Of a stretch of DNA of 64,000 nt, positions 9,697-16,041 are shown piece by piece. Source of the DNA: Alcanivorax sp. S71-1-4 (GTDB taxonomy: Bacteria; Pseudomonadota; Gammaproteobacteria; Pseudomonadales; Alcanivoracaceae); NCBI RefSeq assembly GCF_009846755.1, contig NZ_AQOR01000003.1, forward strand, positions 1 to 64,000, given 5' to 3'. Each line of letters starts with the position of its first letter. Within the stretch, counting starts at the first letter, position 1. A program made the translations under genes and the position numbers. A model generated the notes under the pieces. It saw nothing but the letters and a program-made list of their open reading frames with translations. It made no database searches and had not been told where the DNA came from.

Positions 9697-10110
9697 TTAT
9701 TCAGGTTGCATCGCGGATTTCAGGCCCTGGATGCGGCTGTTGAGCATCGTCAGCGCCGCCTGATAGCGCATGGCGTTCTCGGCGAAGGCCACCCGTTCGC
9801 GGTCCATGTCCACCGTGTTGCCATCCAGGCTCGGTTGATCCGGCACGCGGTACAGCAGCGCGTGCAGTGGCGAGGTCTGGCTGCTGTCGGCAAGGTGGCG
9901 CGTCGAGGTGGTGCGCAGCGGCAACGCCTGCGATGCGGCGCGACCTGATTGCAGGGCGCTGGACAGTTCACGGGAAAAATCGAAGTCGCGCGCTTTGAAA
10001 TGCGGCGTATCGGCGTTGGCGATATTGCCGGCCAACACCCGCTGGCGTTCATGGCGCAGGTTCAGCGCTTCCTGGTGAAAATTCAGTGCGCCGGCGAGTT
10101 TGTCGATCAT
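9697..10110 (-). CDS. flgB: Flagellar proximal rod protein FlgB, first gene of the flg operon
   Basis: FlgB is a proximal rod subunit attached near the MS ring. The 137-aa protein begins [19 protein letters not shown] and has the [18 protein letters not shown] rod signature. The frame extends nine codons upstream, but the ATG at 10110 matches the family start. It heads the minus-strand operon; the 165-bp region to flgA must hold the divergent promoters. I could not find a convincing sigma-54 or sigma-28 box for flgB there. Confidence 0.96.
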   Translation of the reverse strand: MIDKLAGALNFHQEALNLRHERQRVLAGNIANADTPHFKARDFDFSRELSSALQSGRAASQALPLRTTSTRHLADSSQTSPLHALLYRVPDQPSLDGNTVDMDRERVAFAENAMRYQAALTMLNSRIQGLKSAMQPE

Positions 10111-10275
10111 GTGTCTGCCCCCGTGTCGGGTCTCCATTTGCGCAACAGCCTAAACGGGGGCCGGCCGGGCCAAACGCGGAAACAGGCCGTTATTTGGTCG
10201 CTATTTCGGTTATTCGCGTTTTCCCGCCACCCCTAGAATGCGGGACAGACACCCATCCACCGCGAGGGACATGTT

Positions 10276-10968
10276 ATGCAATCATTGCGCCCCACCTTGC
10301 TGCGCTGGCTGTGCGGCCTGAGTTTTTCCGCACTGGCCATGCACGCCCAGGCTGACCCGCTGGCCGACGCCGCACTGGCATTGCTGCAGGCACGCACACA
10401 CGGCCTGGCGGAAGAGGTCCACATCACCGTGCAACCTGCGACGGTGACAGCGGGTGACTGCCCGGCGCCGATGGCCTTTCTGCCCGGCCCCGCGCAGGAC
10501 GCATCACCGCTGGCACGCGGTGGGCGCGTGACCGTCGGCGTTCGCTGCGCCGGGCAGGTGCGATACCTGCAGGCGCAGGTCAGCGTGATCGGCCACTACT
10601 GGGTGGCGGCCGTGGATATCGACGCCGGCACCACCGTCACACGCGCACTGTTGCGCGAGGAGCGCGGCGACCTCAGCCGCTTGCCGCACCAGGCCGTGCG
10701 CGATGCAGACGCGGCAGCAGGCCGGCAGAGCACCCGCCCGCTGCGTGCCGGCACTGTGCTCCAGGCCCAGCACCTGCGTGCCATCCCGCTGGTGACACGG
10801 CGCCAGCAGGTGGTGATGGAAGCCGATGGCGCCGGGTTCAAGATCACCCGCGACGTGGTGGCACTGGACGATGGTGCGCACGGCGATCTGGTGCGGGTAC
10901 AGCTTGACCCCCGCACCCAGCTCAACGCCGAGGTGATCGGCCCCGGACGGGTGCATGCCGCCCGCTGA
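10276..10968 (+). CDS. flgA: P-ring assembly chaperone FlgA
   Basis: FlgA is a periplasmic chaperone required for FlgI P-ring formation. The 230-aa protein has a Sec signal peptide ending near AMHAQA and a SAF/ChapFlgA domain in its second half (VDIDAGTTVTRALLREERGDLS, LRAGTVLQAQHLR). A GAGGGA ribosome-binding site precedes the ATG. It diverges from the flgB operon and is followed by flgM and flgN in the usual A-M-N order. Confidence 0.95.
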   Translation: MQSLRPTLLRWLCGLSFSALAMHAQADPLADAALALLQARTHGLAEEVHITVQPATVTAGDCPAPMAFLPGPAQDASPLARGGRVTVGVRCAGQVRYLQAQVSVIGHYWVAAVDIDAGTTVTRALLREERGDLSRLPHQAVRDADAAAGRQSTRPLRAGTVLQAQHLRAIPLVTRRQQVVMEADGAGFKITRDVVALDDGAHGDLVRVQLDPRTQLNAEVIGPGRVHAAR

Positions 10969-11044
10969 CGCGGTGGAGCAGGCGGAGGGGCGCACAGAGG
11001 GGCGCACAAAGGGGCATGCCGTCCGGGCCGTGCCGACAACCGGC

Positions 11045-11071
11045 TAAAGTTATCCCGGCCCCGGCCGATAA
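11045..11071 (+). promoter_or_regulatory. Sigma-28 (FliA) promoter of flgM
   Basis: TAAAGTTA at 11045-11052 and GCCGATAA at 11064-11071 are separated by exactly 11 bp. This matches the enterobacterial FliA consensus (TAAAGTTT-N11-GCCGATAA) at 15 of 16 positions. It lies about 30 bp upstream of the flgM start. Known biology: late flgM transcription by sigma-28 forms the anti-sigma feedback loop. Confidence 0.92.
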
Positions 11072-11101
11072 AACCGGCAAGGCCAGAATGGAGACCGTCC
11101 A

Positions 11102-11374
11102 TTGAAAATCGACAAGCTCACTCCGCTGACGTCGCCGGGCAGCCTGGCGCCGGGCAAGCAGACTGATCGCAGCGCCGGCGCCGGCGATGCCACCGCCGGC
11201 AGCAGCACGGCGGTGACACACCTGCGCCACCAGGGCAGCAGTGATCAGGACATCAATACCGCCAGGGTGGAGGAAATCCGTCAGGCCATCAGCGAGGGCC
11301 GGCTGGAAATCCGCACCGACCAGATTGCCGACGCCCTGATCGAGAGCGTGCGCGACCTGCTGGGCCAGTCGTGA
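11102..11374 (+). CDS. flgM: Anti-sigma-28 factor FlgM
   Basis: FlgM binds and inhibits FliA until the hook is finished and FlgM is exported. The 90-aa protein has a disordered, Gly/Ser/Ala-rich N-terminal half and the sigma-binding C-terminal half (ARVEEIRQAISEGRLEIRTDQ, ADALIES). The start is TTG at 11102: it follows GGAG by 8 nt, no in-frame ATG is present upstream, and MKIDKL fits the family. A near-perfect sigma-28 promoter lies just upstream, and flgN overlaps its stop. Confidence 0.93.
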   Translation: MKIDKLTPLTSPGSLAPGKQTDRSAGAGDATAGSSTAVTHLRHQGSSDQDINTARVEEIRQAISEGRLEIRTDQIADALIESVRDLLGQS

Positions 11375-11853
11375 ACGCCGCAGCCCGCACACCGCTGCTG
11401 CGCCATATCGCGCAGCAACAGGCGCAACTGGAGGCACTGTCGGCGCTGCTGCGGCGCGAGCGTGCCGCACTGCAGCAGGGCGAGCCCGACCCTCACCTGC
11501 TGGCCGATCTGGCCGCCGGCAAGCAGCAGCTGCTGGAAGACCTGAACCTGCGCGAACAGCGACGCCGTGCGGCCCAGCAACAGCTCGGCTTCGCCGACAG
11601 TGCCCACGGCGACGCCGAAGCGGCCACCCGCCAGGGCTGCCTGGCCAGCTGGCGCGATGTGCAGGCCCTGGCGGCGGAGGTGGCCCGGCAGAATCGTCTG
11701 AACGGGCTGCTGATTGACATGCGGCTGCATCACAACCAGCGAATGCTGAATTTTCTGCGGGACTGCGCGCAGGAGGCCAATCCGGAGAATGGGTTGTACG
11801 GGCCGGACGGGCAGGCCCGCCAGGGCGGCGGGCAAATCAGTTCGCGGGCGTGA
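11371..11853 (+). CDS. flgN: Flagellar export chaperone FlgN (for FlgK/FlgL)
   Basis: FlgN keeps the junction proteins FlgK and FlgL export-competent. The 160-aa protein is almost entirely helical, rich in Ala, Gln, Leu and Arg, with long heptad stretches (QQQAQLEALSALLRRERAAL) and a C-terminal NRLNGLLIDMRLHHNQRML segment typical of the family. It starts at GTG (11371) within GTGA, which overlaps the flgM stop, so translation is coupled. It is the last gene of the flgM unit. Confidence 0.9.
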   Translation: MNAAARTPLLRHIAQQQAQLEALSALLRRERAALQQGEPDPHLLADLAAGKQQLLEDLNLREQRRRAAQQQLGFADSAHGDAEAATRQGCLASWRDVQALAAEVARQNRLNGLLIDMRLHHNQRMLNFLRDCAQEANPENGLYGPDGQARQGGGQISSRA

Positions 11854-11877
11854 AAAGGGGGTGTGAAGAGAATGTGC

Positions 11878-12480
11878 TCAGCGGATCACGCCGCACAGCA
11901 TGCGTGTCCCGCCGCCGCCCAGCGCCTGCGGCTGGTCGGCATGGTTATCACCGCCGGCATGCACGACCAGCGTCCGGCCGCGCAGCGTTCCCGCCTGGCT
12001 CAGGCGCGGCGCCAGGACGGCCTGGGTAGCGCGCCCGGTGTTGTCAACGAACAGCGGCGGCAGGTCACCGAGGTGCCCATCGCCCCAGGGGCTGCCATGT
12101 TTGCCGGCGTTGTCCGGGTCGTAATGTCCCCCGGCGGCCAGCGCCGGACCGGTCTCACCGTCCGGCCCGGTCGGGCCACAATCAGTGTGTGTGTGGATAT
12201 GAAACCCGTGCAACCCGGCACTGCTTTCCGGCAAGCCGGAGAGATTTGGCGTAAACACCACGCCATGGCCAGTTTCGGTGATGGCAATACGCCCCGCTTC
12301 CTTGCCCACGCCCTGTTCGCTGACGTAGTGCATCGTCACCATCATGTCGTTCCGGGACGCGCCGCCGAGCGCAATCGCCCACAGCGGCAACGCCACCACG
12401 GCGAACAACACACCCAGACGGGTATGAACGACACCTGCACCAACTTCATGACTCCGAAACACCTGACACTCCTGTTTCAT
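11878..12480 (-). CDS. sodC: Periplasmic Cu/Zn superoxide dismutase
   Basis: This enzyme dismutates superoxide to oxygen and hydrogen peroxide in the periplasm. The 200-aa protein has an N-terminal signal or anchor segment (GVLFAVVALPLWAIALGGA). Metal ligands are visible: GFHIHTHTDCGP (Cu/Zn His, first disulfide Cys), GGHYDPDNAGKHG, HLGDLPPL (Zn Asp), VVHAGGDNHAD, and MLCGVI (second disulfide Cys). It converges on flgN with only 24 bp between the stops. The ATG at 12480 has no strong ribosome-binding site but is needed for the signal peptide. Confidence 0.93.
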   Translation of the reverse strand: MKQECQVFRSHEVGAGVVHTRLGVLFAVVALPLWAIALGGASRNDMMVTMHYVSEQGVGKEAGRIAITETGHGVVFTPNLSGLPESSAGLHGFHIHTHTDCGPTGPDGETGPALAAGGHYDPDNAGKHGSPWGDGHLGDLPPLFVDNTGRATQAVLAPRLSQAGTLRGRTLVVHAGGDNHADQPQALGGGGTRMLCGVIR

Positions 12481-13000
12481 CCATGACTTTATGACCTGAC
12501 TGCGTACTCCGGCAGAGACTCGACGTATCCGTCAGAACTTGCATGGCGTGAAGTGTGATGGCTGTCGCAGGCGCTGTATATTGTGGCCATCTGACATCAT
12601 CTTGAAAAACGCAACAGAGTTGGCGCTTTTTTTGGGTCATGTTCACTTTTTTGTTCAGGAATCCGATGTCACGGAAACAGAGCGGATGCAAACGGGTCAC
12701 CACACTGCACAATGCCGCGCCAGGTGTCTATTTAATCGGCACCAAAACGCTCACGCAGCGGTGTTTTCAGATAAAGTCTGCGCATCAAAATGCAACAGCA
12801 TCGCTACGCAGATCAGGAAACATAATTTTGCTGTTCATTTATTTTTTGCACGCACTGCATGCACGTATGAACAGTAAATTTTTTAATGCAGAGGGAGAAG
12901 GCAGAAAGCCCTTCAGGCGCGCCAGTGGACGGCAGCCCGGCAGGCCAGCCGGACGACCGCGCACAACGGCGCGATGACCGGCTGGCCACGTTTGCAACGG
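12481..13000. other. 520-bp region without a supported gene
   Basis: This lies between the sodC start and the end of the flavin oxidoreductase gene, so it should hold the sodC promoter. The middle (about 12600-12900) is clearly more AT-rich than the surroundings. Short frames exist on both strands but show no family-like sequence or good ribosome-binding sites. A 10-bp inverted repeat lies at the right end. Confidence 0.6.
12943..12987. repeat. Inverted repeat downstream of the flavin oxidoreductase gene
   Basis: GGCCAGCCGG (12943-12952) and CCGGCTGGCC (12978-12987) form a perfect 10-bp stem with a 25-nt loop, 14 bp past the minus-strand stop at 13001. No U-tract follows, so it may be a weak terminator or an mRNA-end structure. 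Confidence 0.45.
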
Positions 13001-14116
13001 TCAACTCAGGGACATCAGTGCCTCTTTGGTGAACGGGCGGATCTCATCGGCTCGCTGCTCGATCAGTTTCTGCAGCCATTGCGGGTCCACCAGCAGCGCC
13101 CGGCCGACAGCCACCAGATCGAATTCGTCCGCCGCCATGCGGCGCAGCAATTCATCCAGCCCGACCGGATTGGCGTCACCGCCCATTCCCATGTTCTTGC
13201 CACCGATAAAATCGTCATCCAGGCCAACGCTGCCGACACTCATGGTCGGCTTGCCGGTAAGTTTGCGGGTCCAGCCGGCCAGGTTCAGGTCCGAGCCGTC
13301 GAACTCCGGCACCCAGAAGCGGCGTGTGCTGGCGTGGAAGATGTCGACGCCCGCCTCGACCAGCGGCGCCAGCAGTTGCTCGAGTTCCGCCGGCGTCTGC
13401 GCCAGGCGGGCATCGTAGTCCTGCTGTTTCCACTGCGAGAAGCGGAACACGATGGCGAAATCCTCACCCACCGCCGCGCGTACCGCTGCCACGACGTCGG
13501 TCGCGAAACGGGTGCGTTTCAGCAGCGAGCCGCCATAGGCGTCGTCGCGCACATTGGTGCCTTCCCACAGAAACTGGTCGATCAGGTAGCCGTGCGCGCC
13601 GTGGATCTCGACGCCGTCGAAGCCCACCGCCTTCGCATCGCGCGCCGCCTGGGCAAAGGCCGCCACCACATCGTCGATATCCTGCTGCGTCATGGCATGA
13701 CCGTTCGCCTTGCCCGGCTTGAACAGCCCCGACGGACTGTAGCCCGGCACGGACGGGTCAGGGCCTACGCCCTCCTTGCGCACCGAGCCAACGTGCCACA
13801 ACTGCGGGATGATCTGCCCGCCCGCCGCATGCACTTCGTCCACCACCCGCTGCCACCCGGCCAACGCGGCCTCGCCATGGATCGCCGGCACGCGGTCATA
13901 CCCGGTCGCCGCCGCATGGCCAACGGTGGTGCCCTCGGTGATGATCAGGCCGACACCGCCTTCCGCACGGCGGCGGTAATACCCGGCCACCTGCTCGTTG
14001 GCGACAAAGCCGGGCGAGAAAGTGCGCGTCATCGGCGCCATGGCGACCCGGTTGCGCAGGGTCAGGGATTTGCACTGGAATGGCCGCAGCAAAGGGGCCA
14101 GAGCGGGATCGGACAT
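13001..14116 (-). CDS. NADH:flavin oxidoreductase, Old Yellow Enzyme family
   Basis: This is a predicted FMN-dependent ene-reductase that reduces activated C=C bonds using NAD(P)H. The 371-aa TIM-barrel protein has the family motifs NRVAMAPMTR, GLIITEGT, PQLWHVG (active-site His region), GVEIHGAHGYLIDQFLW and DAYGGSLLKRTRF, plus a phosphate-binding end VAVGRALLVDPQW. AGGAG precedes the ATG. It diverges from an HxlR regulator across a 114-bp gap with two palindromes, so it is probably that regulator's target. The natural substrate is unknown. Confidence 0.93.
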   Translation of the reverse strand: MSDPALAPLLRPFQCKSLTLRNRVAMAPMTRTFSPGFVANEQVAGYYRRRAEGGVGLIITEGTTVGHAAATGYDRVPAIHGEAALAGWQRVVDEVHAAGGQIIPQLWHVGSVRKEGVGPDPSVPGYSPSGLFKPGKANGHAMTQQDIDDVVAAFAQAARDAKAVGFDGVEIHGAHGYLIDQFLWEGTNVRDDAYGGSLLKRTRFATDVVAAVRAAVGEDFAIVFRFSQWKQQDYDARLAQTPAELEQLLAPLVEAGVDIFHASTRRFWVPEFDGSDLNLAGWTRKLTGKPTMSVGSVGLDDDFIGGKNMGMGGDANPVGLDELLRRMAADEFDLVAVGRALLVDPQWLQKLIEQRADEIRPFTKEALMSLS

Positions 14117-14157
14117 GGAAAGGCTCCTGCAACCGGCAGCCCGGGCCGCCGGCAGAT

Positions 14158-14174
14158 GGTTTCAATTTGAAACC
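14158..14174. promoter_or_regulatory. Palindromic operator 1 (probable HxlR site)
   Basis: GGTTTCAATTTGAAACC is a perfect 8-bp palindrome around one central base. It lies in the divergent region between the OYE and HxlR genes. The same half-sites recur 35 bp away at 14193, as expected for paired sites of a dimeric winged-helix repressor. Confidence 0.7.
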
Positions 14175-14192
14175 ATGGACGATAAGCAGTAC

Positions 14193-14209
14193 GGTTTCAT
14201 TTTGCAACC
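14193..14209. promoter_or_regulatory. Palindromic operator 2 (probable HxlR site)
   Basis: GGTTTCATTTTGCAACC keeps most of the first palindrome with two arm changes. It sits 22 bp upstream of the HxlR start codon. Centre-to-centre spacing to operator 1 is 35 bp. Confidence 0.6.
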
Positions 14210-14230
14210 ACTCTCCCTACACTGGCACGC

Positions 14231-14701
14231 ATGAACCGAAAAGACCCCGCTGCCCTGCACGAAGAATGCTGCGCCATCACCCGCGCCCTCACCCAGATCG
14301 GCGACTGGTGGTCGCTGATGATTGTGCGCGAGGCGATGCTCGGCACGCGCCGCTTCTCTGATTTCCAGCAGGCGCTGGGCATTGCCCGCAACATCCTCTG
14401 CAATCGCCTGAACCGGCTGGTGGACGCCGGCGTACTCAACCGGGTGGAAACCGACGAGGCCGGCCGGCGCCCGGAATACCGCCTGACCGAAAAAGGCCGT
14501 GACCTGTTCGTGGCACTGACTGCACTGCGCCAGTGGGGCGACAAGTGGATTCTCACCGACCGGCCACCCCTGGCCCTGCGCGACCGCCACAGCGGCCGCC
14601 CGGTGCGACCCGTGCAGGTACTGGATGCCGACGGTGAACCCTTGAGCCTGCATCAGGTAATGATTGATGAAGACGAAGCGGTTAATGCCAGGCTGCCGTA
14701 G
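14231..14701 (+). CDS. HxlR-family winged-helix transcriptional regulator
   Basis: The 156-aa protein has a MarR-like HxlR DNA-binding domain: CCAITRALTQIGDWWSLMIV, RRFSDFQQALGIARNILCNRL (recognition helix) and PEYRLTEKGRDL (wing). A CC pair near residue 13 resembles the redox/electrophile-sensing cysteines of some HxlR members. It diverges from the flavin oxidoreductase, so it likely senses a substrate of that enzyme. Its TAG stop (14699-14701) is formed by the first bases of the REPIN-like element that begins at 14698, so the C-terminus may have been reset by insertion. Confidence 0.92.
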   Translation: MNRKDPAALHEECCAITRALTQIGDWWSLMIVREAMLGTRRFSDFQQALGIARNILCNRLNRLVDAGVLNRVETDEAGRRPEYRLTEKGRDLFVALTALRQWGDKWILTDRPPLALRDRHSGRPVRPVQVLDADGEPLSLHQVMIDEDEAVNARLP

Positions 14702-14864
14702 GGTGGGTAGAGCCAACGGCGAAACCCACCACGTCCATGTACCGCACTGCTCGCACAAAATCATCGAAACTACCCACCTCCCAAGCCGGGTGATTTCGAT
14801 GGTTTTGCGGGAGTGATTAACAGGCATGGACTCGGTGGGTTTCGCTTCGCTCTACCCACCCTAC
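14698..14864. repeat. REPIN/BIME-like element, copy 1 (167 bp)
   Basis: The ends are perfect 16-bp inverted repeats: GTAGGGTGGGTAGAGC and its complement. Each end is itself a small hairpin (GGTGGGT...ACCCACC) with a 5' GTAG, the layout of REP sequences mobilised by RAYT transposases. A second, inner inverted repeat (ATCATCGAAA / TTTCGATGGTTTT) lies in the middle. Copies 2 and 3 are at 28922 and 37300; copy 3 has the same orientation and copy 2 is inverted. The element provides the stop codon of the HxlR gene. No RAYT gene is in the window. Confidence 0.9.
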
Positions 14865-14878
14865 GCCTCACGCTTCCA

Positions 14879-15679
14879 TCACTGACCGCTCGCGCCGGTG
14901 GTTCGACGACCGACGCGCTGCCACCAGCGCCGGCCACACCAGGCCGACGCCGCCAGATACGGCAACCCGCCCATCACCCACATCAGCAGGCCGGCCAGTT
15001 GCTGGTCTGACACGCTGCGCGCGTCGCCGTAAAAACTGCGATCGGAAAAAGTCAGCAACGCGCCGAGAAACCCGGTCTGCATCAGCGTGAACAACAACGC
15101 CACCAGCGCCGCCGGTGTGCCGCGCAGACTGCTGCGCAGGACGGCCCACCAGAACAGCCCGGCGCTGATCAGGAAGCAGGCATGTTCGAGCACATGCACC
15201 CATTCATTGTGCAGTGCCCAGCGGTACAGCACCGGCACATGCCAGCCCCACACCATCAGTGCATGCAGCAGCGCCATCGCCATCGGAAAACGCGCGCCGC
15301 GCAGCAGCGGCCGCAACAGGTGCCGGCTGCCGCCGAATGCTGCCTGATATTGCGGCAACGGCCGCGCCAGCACGGCCAGCGGCGCAATCACCACCATCAT
15401 CAGCATGTGCTGCACCATGTGCGCCGACGCGCTGGTTTCGGCCAGGTCATCCAGCGGGCCAAACAGTGTCAGCGCCGTGATCAGCAAGGTGACATGAAAC
15501 AACGTCAGCGAGACGCCGCCGGGTGCAACACGTCGGCAGCCCGACAGGTACAGTGCCCACAGCACGAACAGCAGCAGCGCCGCCAGCCACACCGGCAGGC
15601 CGGCATCACCGGACAGCGGGGAATGCGCCCAGGCCGGGCTGCTGCACAGCAGCAGCGCGAGCGGCAGCCAGCGGTTCAC
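14879..15679 (-). CDS. ctaG: Cytochrome c oxidase assembly factor CtaG (caa3 type)
   Basis: This multi-pass membrane protein (PF09678-like, 266 aa) is thought to help CuB insertion or assembly of aa3/caa3 oxidases. The sequence shows a signal-like N-terminus (LPLALLLCSSPAWAH), about seven membrane segments and the family motif HMVQHMLMMVVIAPL, with further His in HALMVWGWHVPVLY and EHACFLISAGLFWW. The GTG at 15679 overlaps the upstream stop as GTGA and gives a sensible N-terminus; the frame is open further but reads as low-complexity sequence. It ends the oxidase operon, next to the repeat at 14698-14864. Confidence 0.9.
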   Translation of the reverse strand: MNRWLPLALLLCSSPAWAHSPLSGDAGLPVWLAALLLFVLWALYLSGCRRVAPGGVSLTLFHVTLLITALTLFGPLDDLAETSASAHMVQHMLMMVVIAPLAVLARPLPQYQAAFGGSRHLLRPLLRGARFPMAMALLHALMVWGWHVPVLYRWALHNEWVHVLEHACFLISAGLFWWAVLRSSLRGTPAALVALLFTLMQTGFLGALLTFSDRSFYGDARSVSDQQLAGLLMWVMGGLPYLAASAWCGRRWWQRVGRRTTGASGQ

Positions 15680-16041
15680 AGACAAGGCGGCAAGACCACC
15701 GCCGGCAACCCGACGGCAAGCGTGACCAGCGCCGCCACCAGATCCAGCGCGACCGAAAGGCGCACAATAAAGCGCTGCGTCGGCGACAGTGCACGCCACA
15801 TGCGTCGTGCGCGGCGCCAGTTGTGATGGGCCATGAATAACAGCAGGCCGCAGGTCAGCATGGTGAAGGCCATCAACACCAGATTCACCGACGTCAGTGA
15901 ACCCTGTTGCAGGCCACCCGGCCGCTGTTCACAGGCGACGGACACCCCCGCGTAGATGATCACAAACCACACCGCCCAGATGCTCAGCCCCAACACCAGC
16001 TGCACCGGATGGTACGGCGAACGAAGGCTGTATTCCTGCAT
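15676..16041 (-). CDS. Small three-helix membrane protein in the oxidase operon
   Basis: I do not recognise a family. The 121-aa protein has three predicted membrane helices (around residues 12-38, 48-75 and 88-118) and a basic loop (HHNWRRARRMWRA) between the second and third. It overlaps ctaD at its start (TGATG) and ctaG at its end (GTGA), so it is made with the oxidase and may be a small subunit or assembly protein. MQEYSLRSPYHPVQ is chosen as the start; the longer frame runs inside ctaD. Confidence 0.8.
   Translation of the reverse strand: MQEYSLRSPYHPVQLVLGLSIWAVWFVIIYAGVSVACEQRPGGLQQGSLTSVNLVLMAFTMLTCGLLLFMAHHNWRRARRMWRALSPTQRFIVRLSVALDLVAALVTLAVGLPAVVLPPCL

Noticed and set aside
10111-10275. 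Sigma-54 or sigma-28 promoter for the flgB operon
   Set aside because: No GG-N10-GC or GCCGATAA box with correct spacing is visible on the minus strand; only weak partial matches exist.
10985-11012. Short tandem repeat GAGGGGCGCACA upstream of the flgM promoter
   Set aside because: Only two imperfect copies, with no position-specific relation to the promoter.
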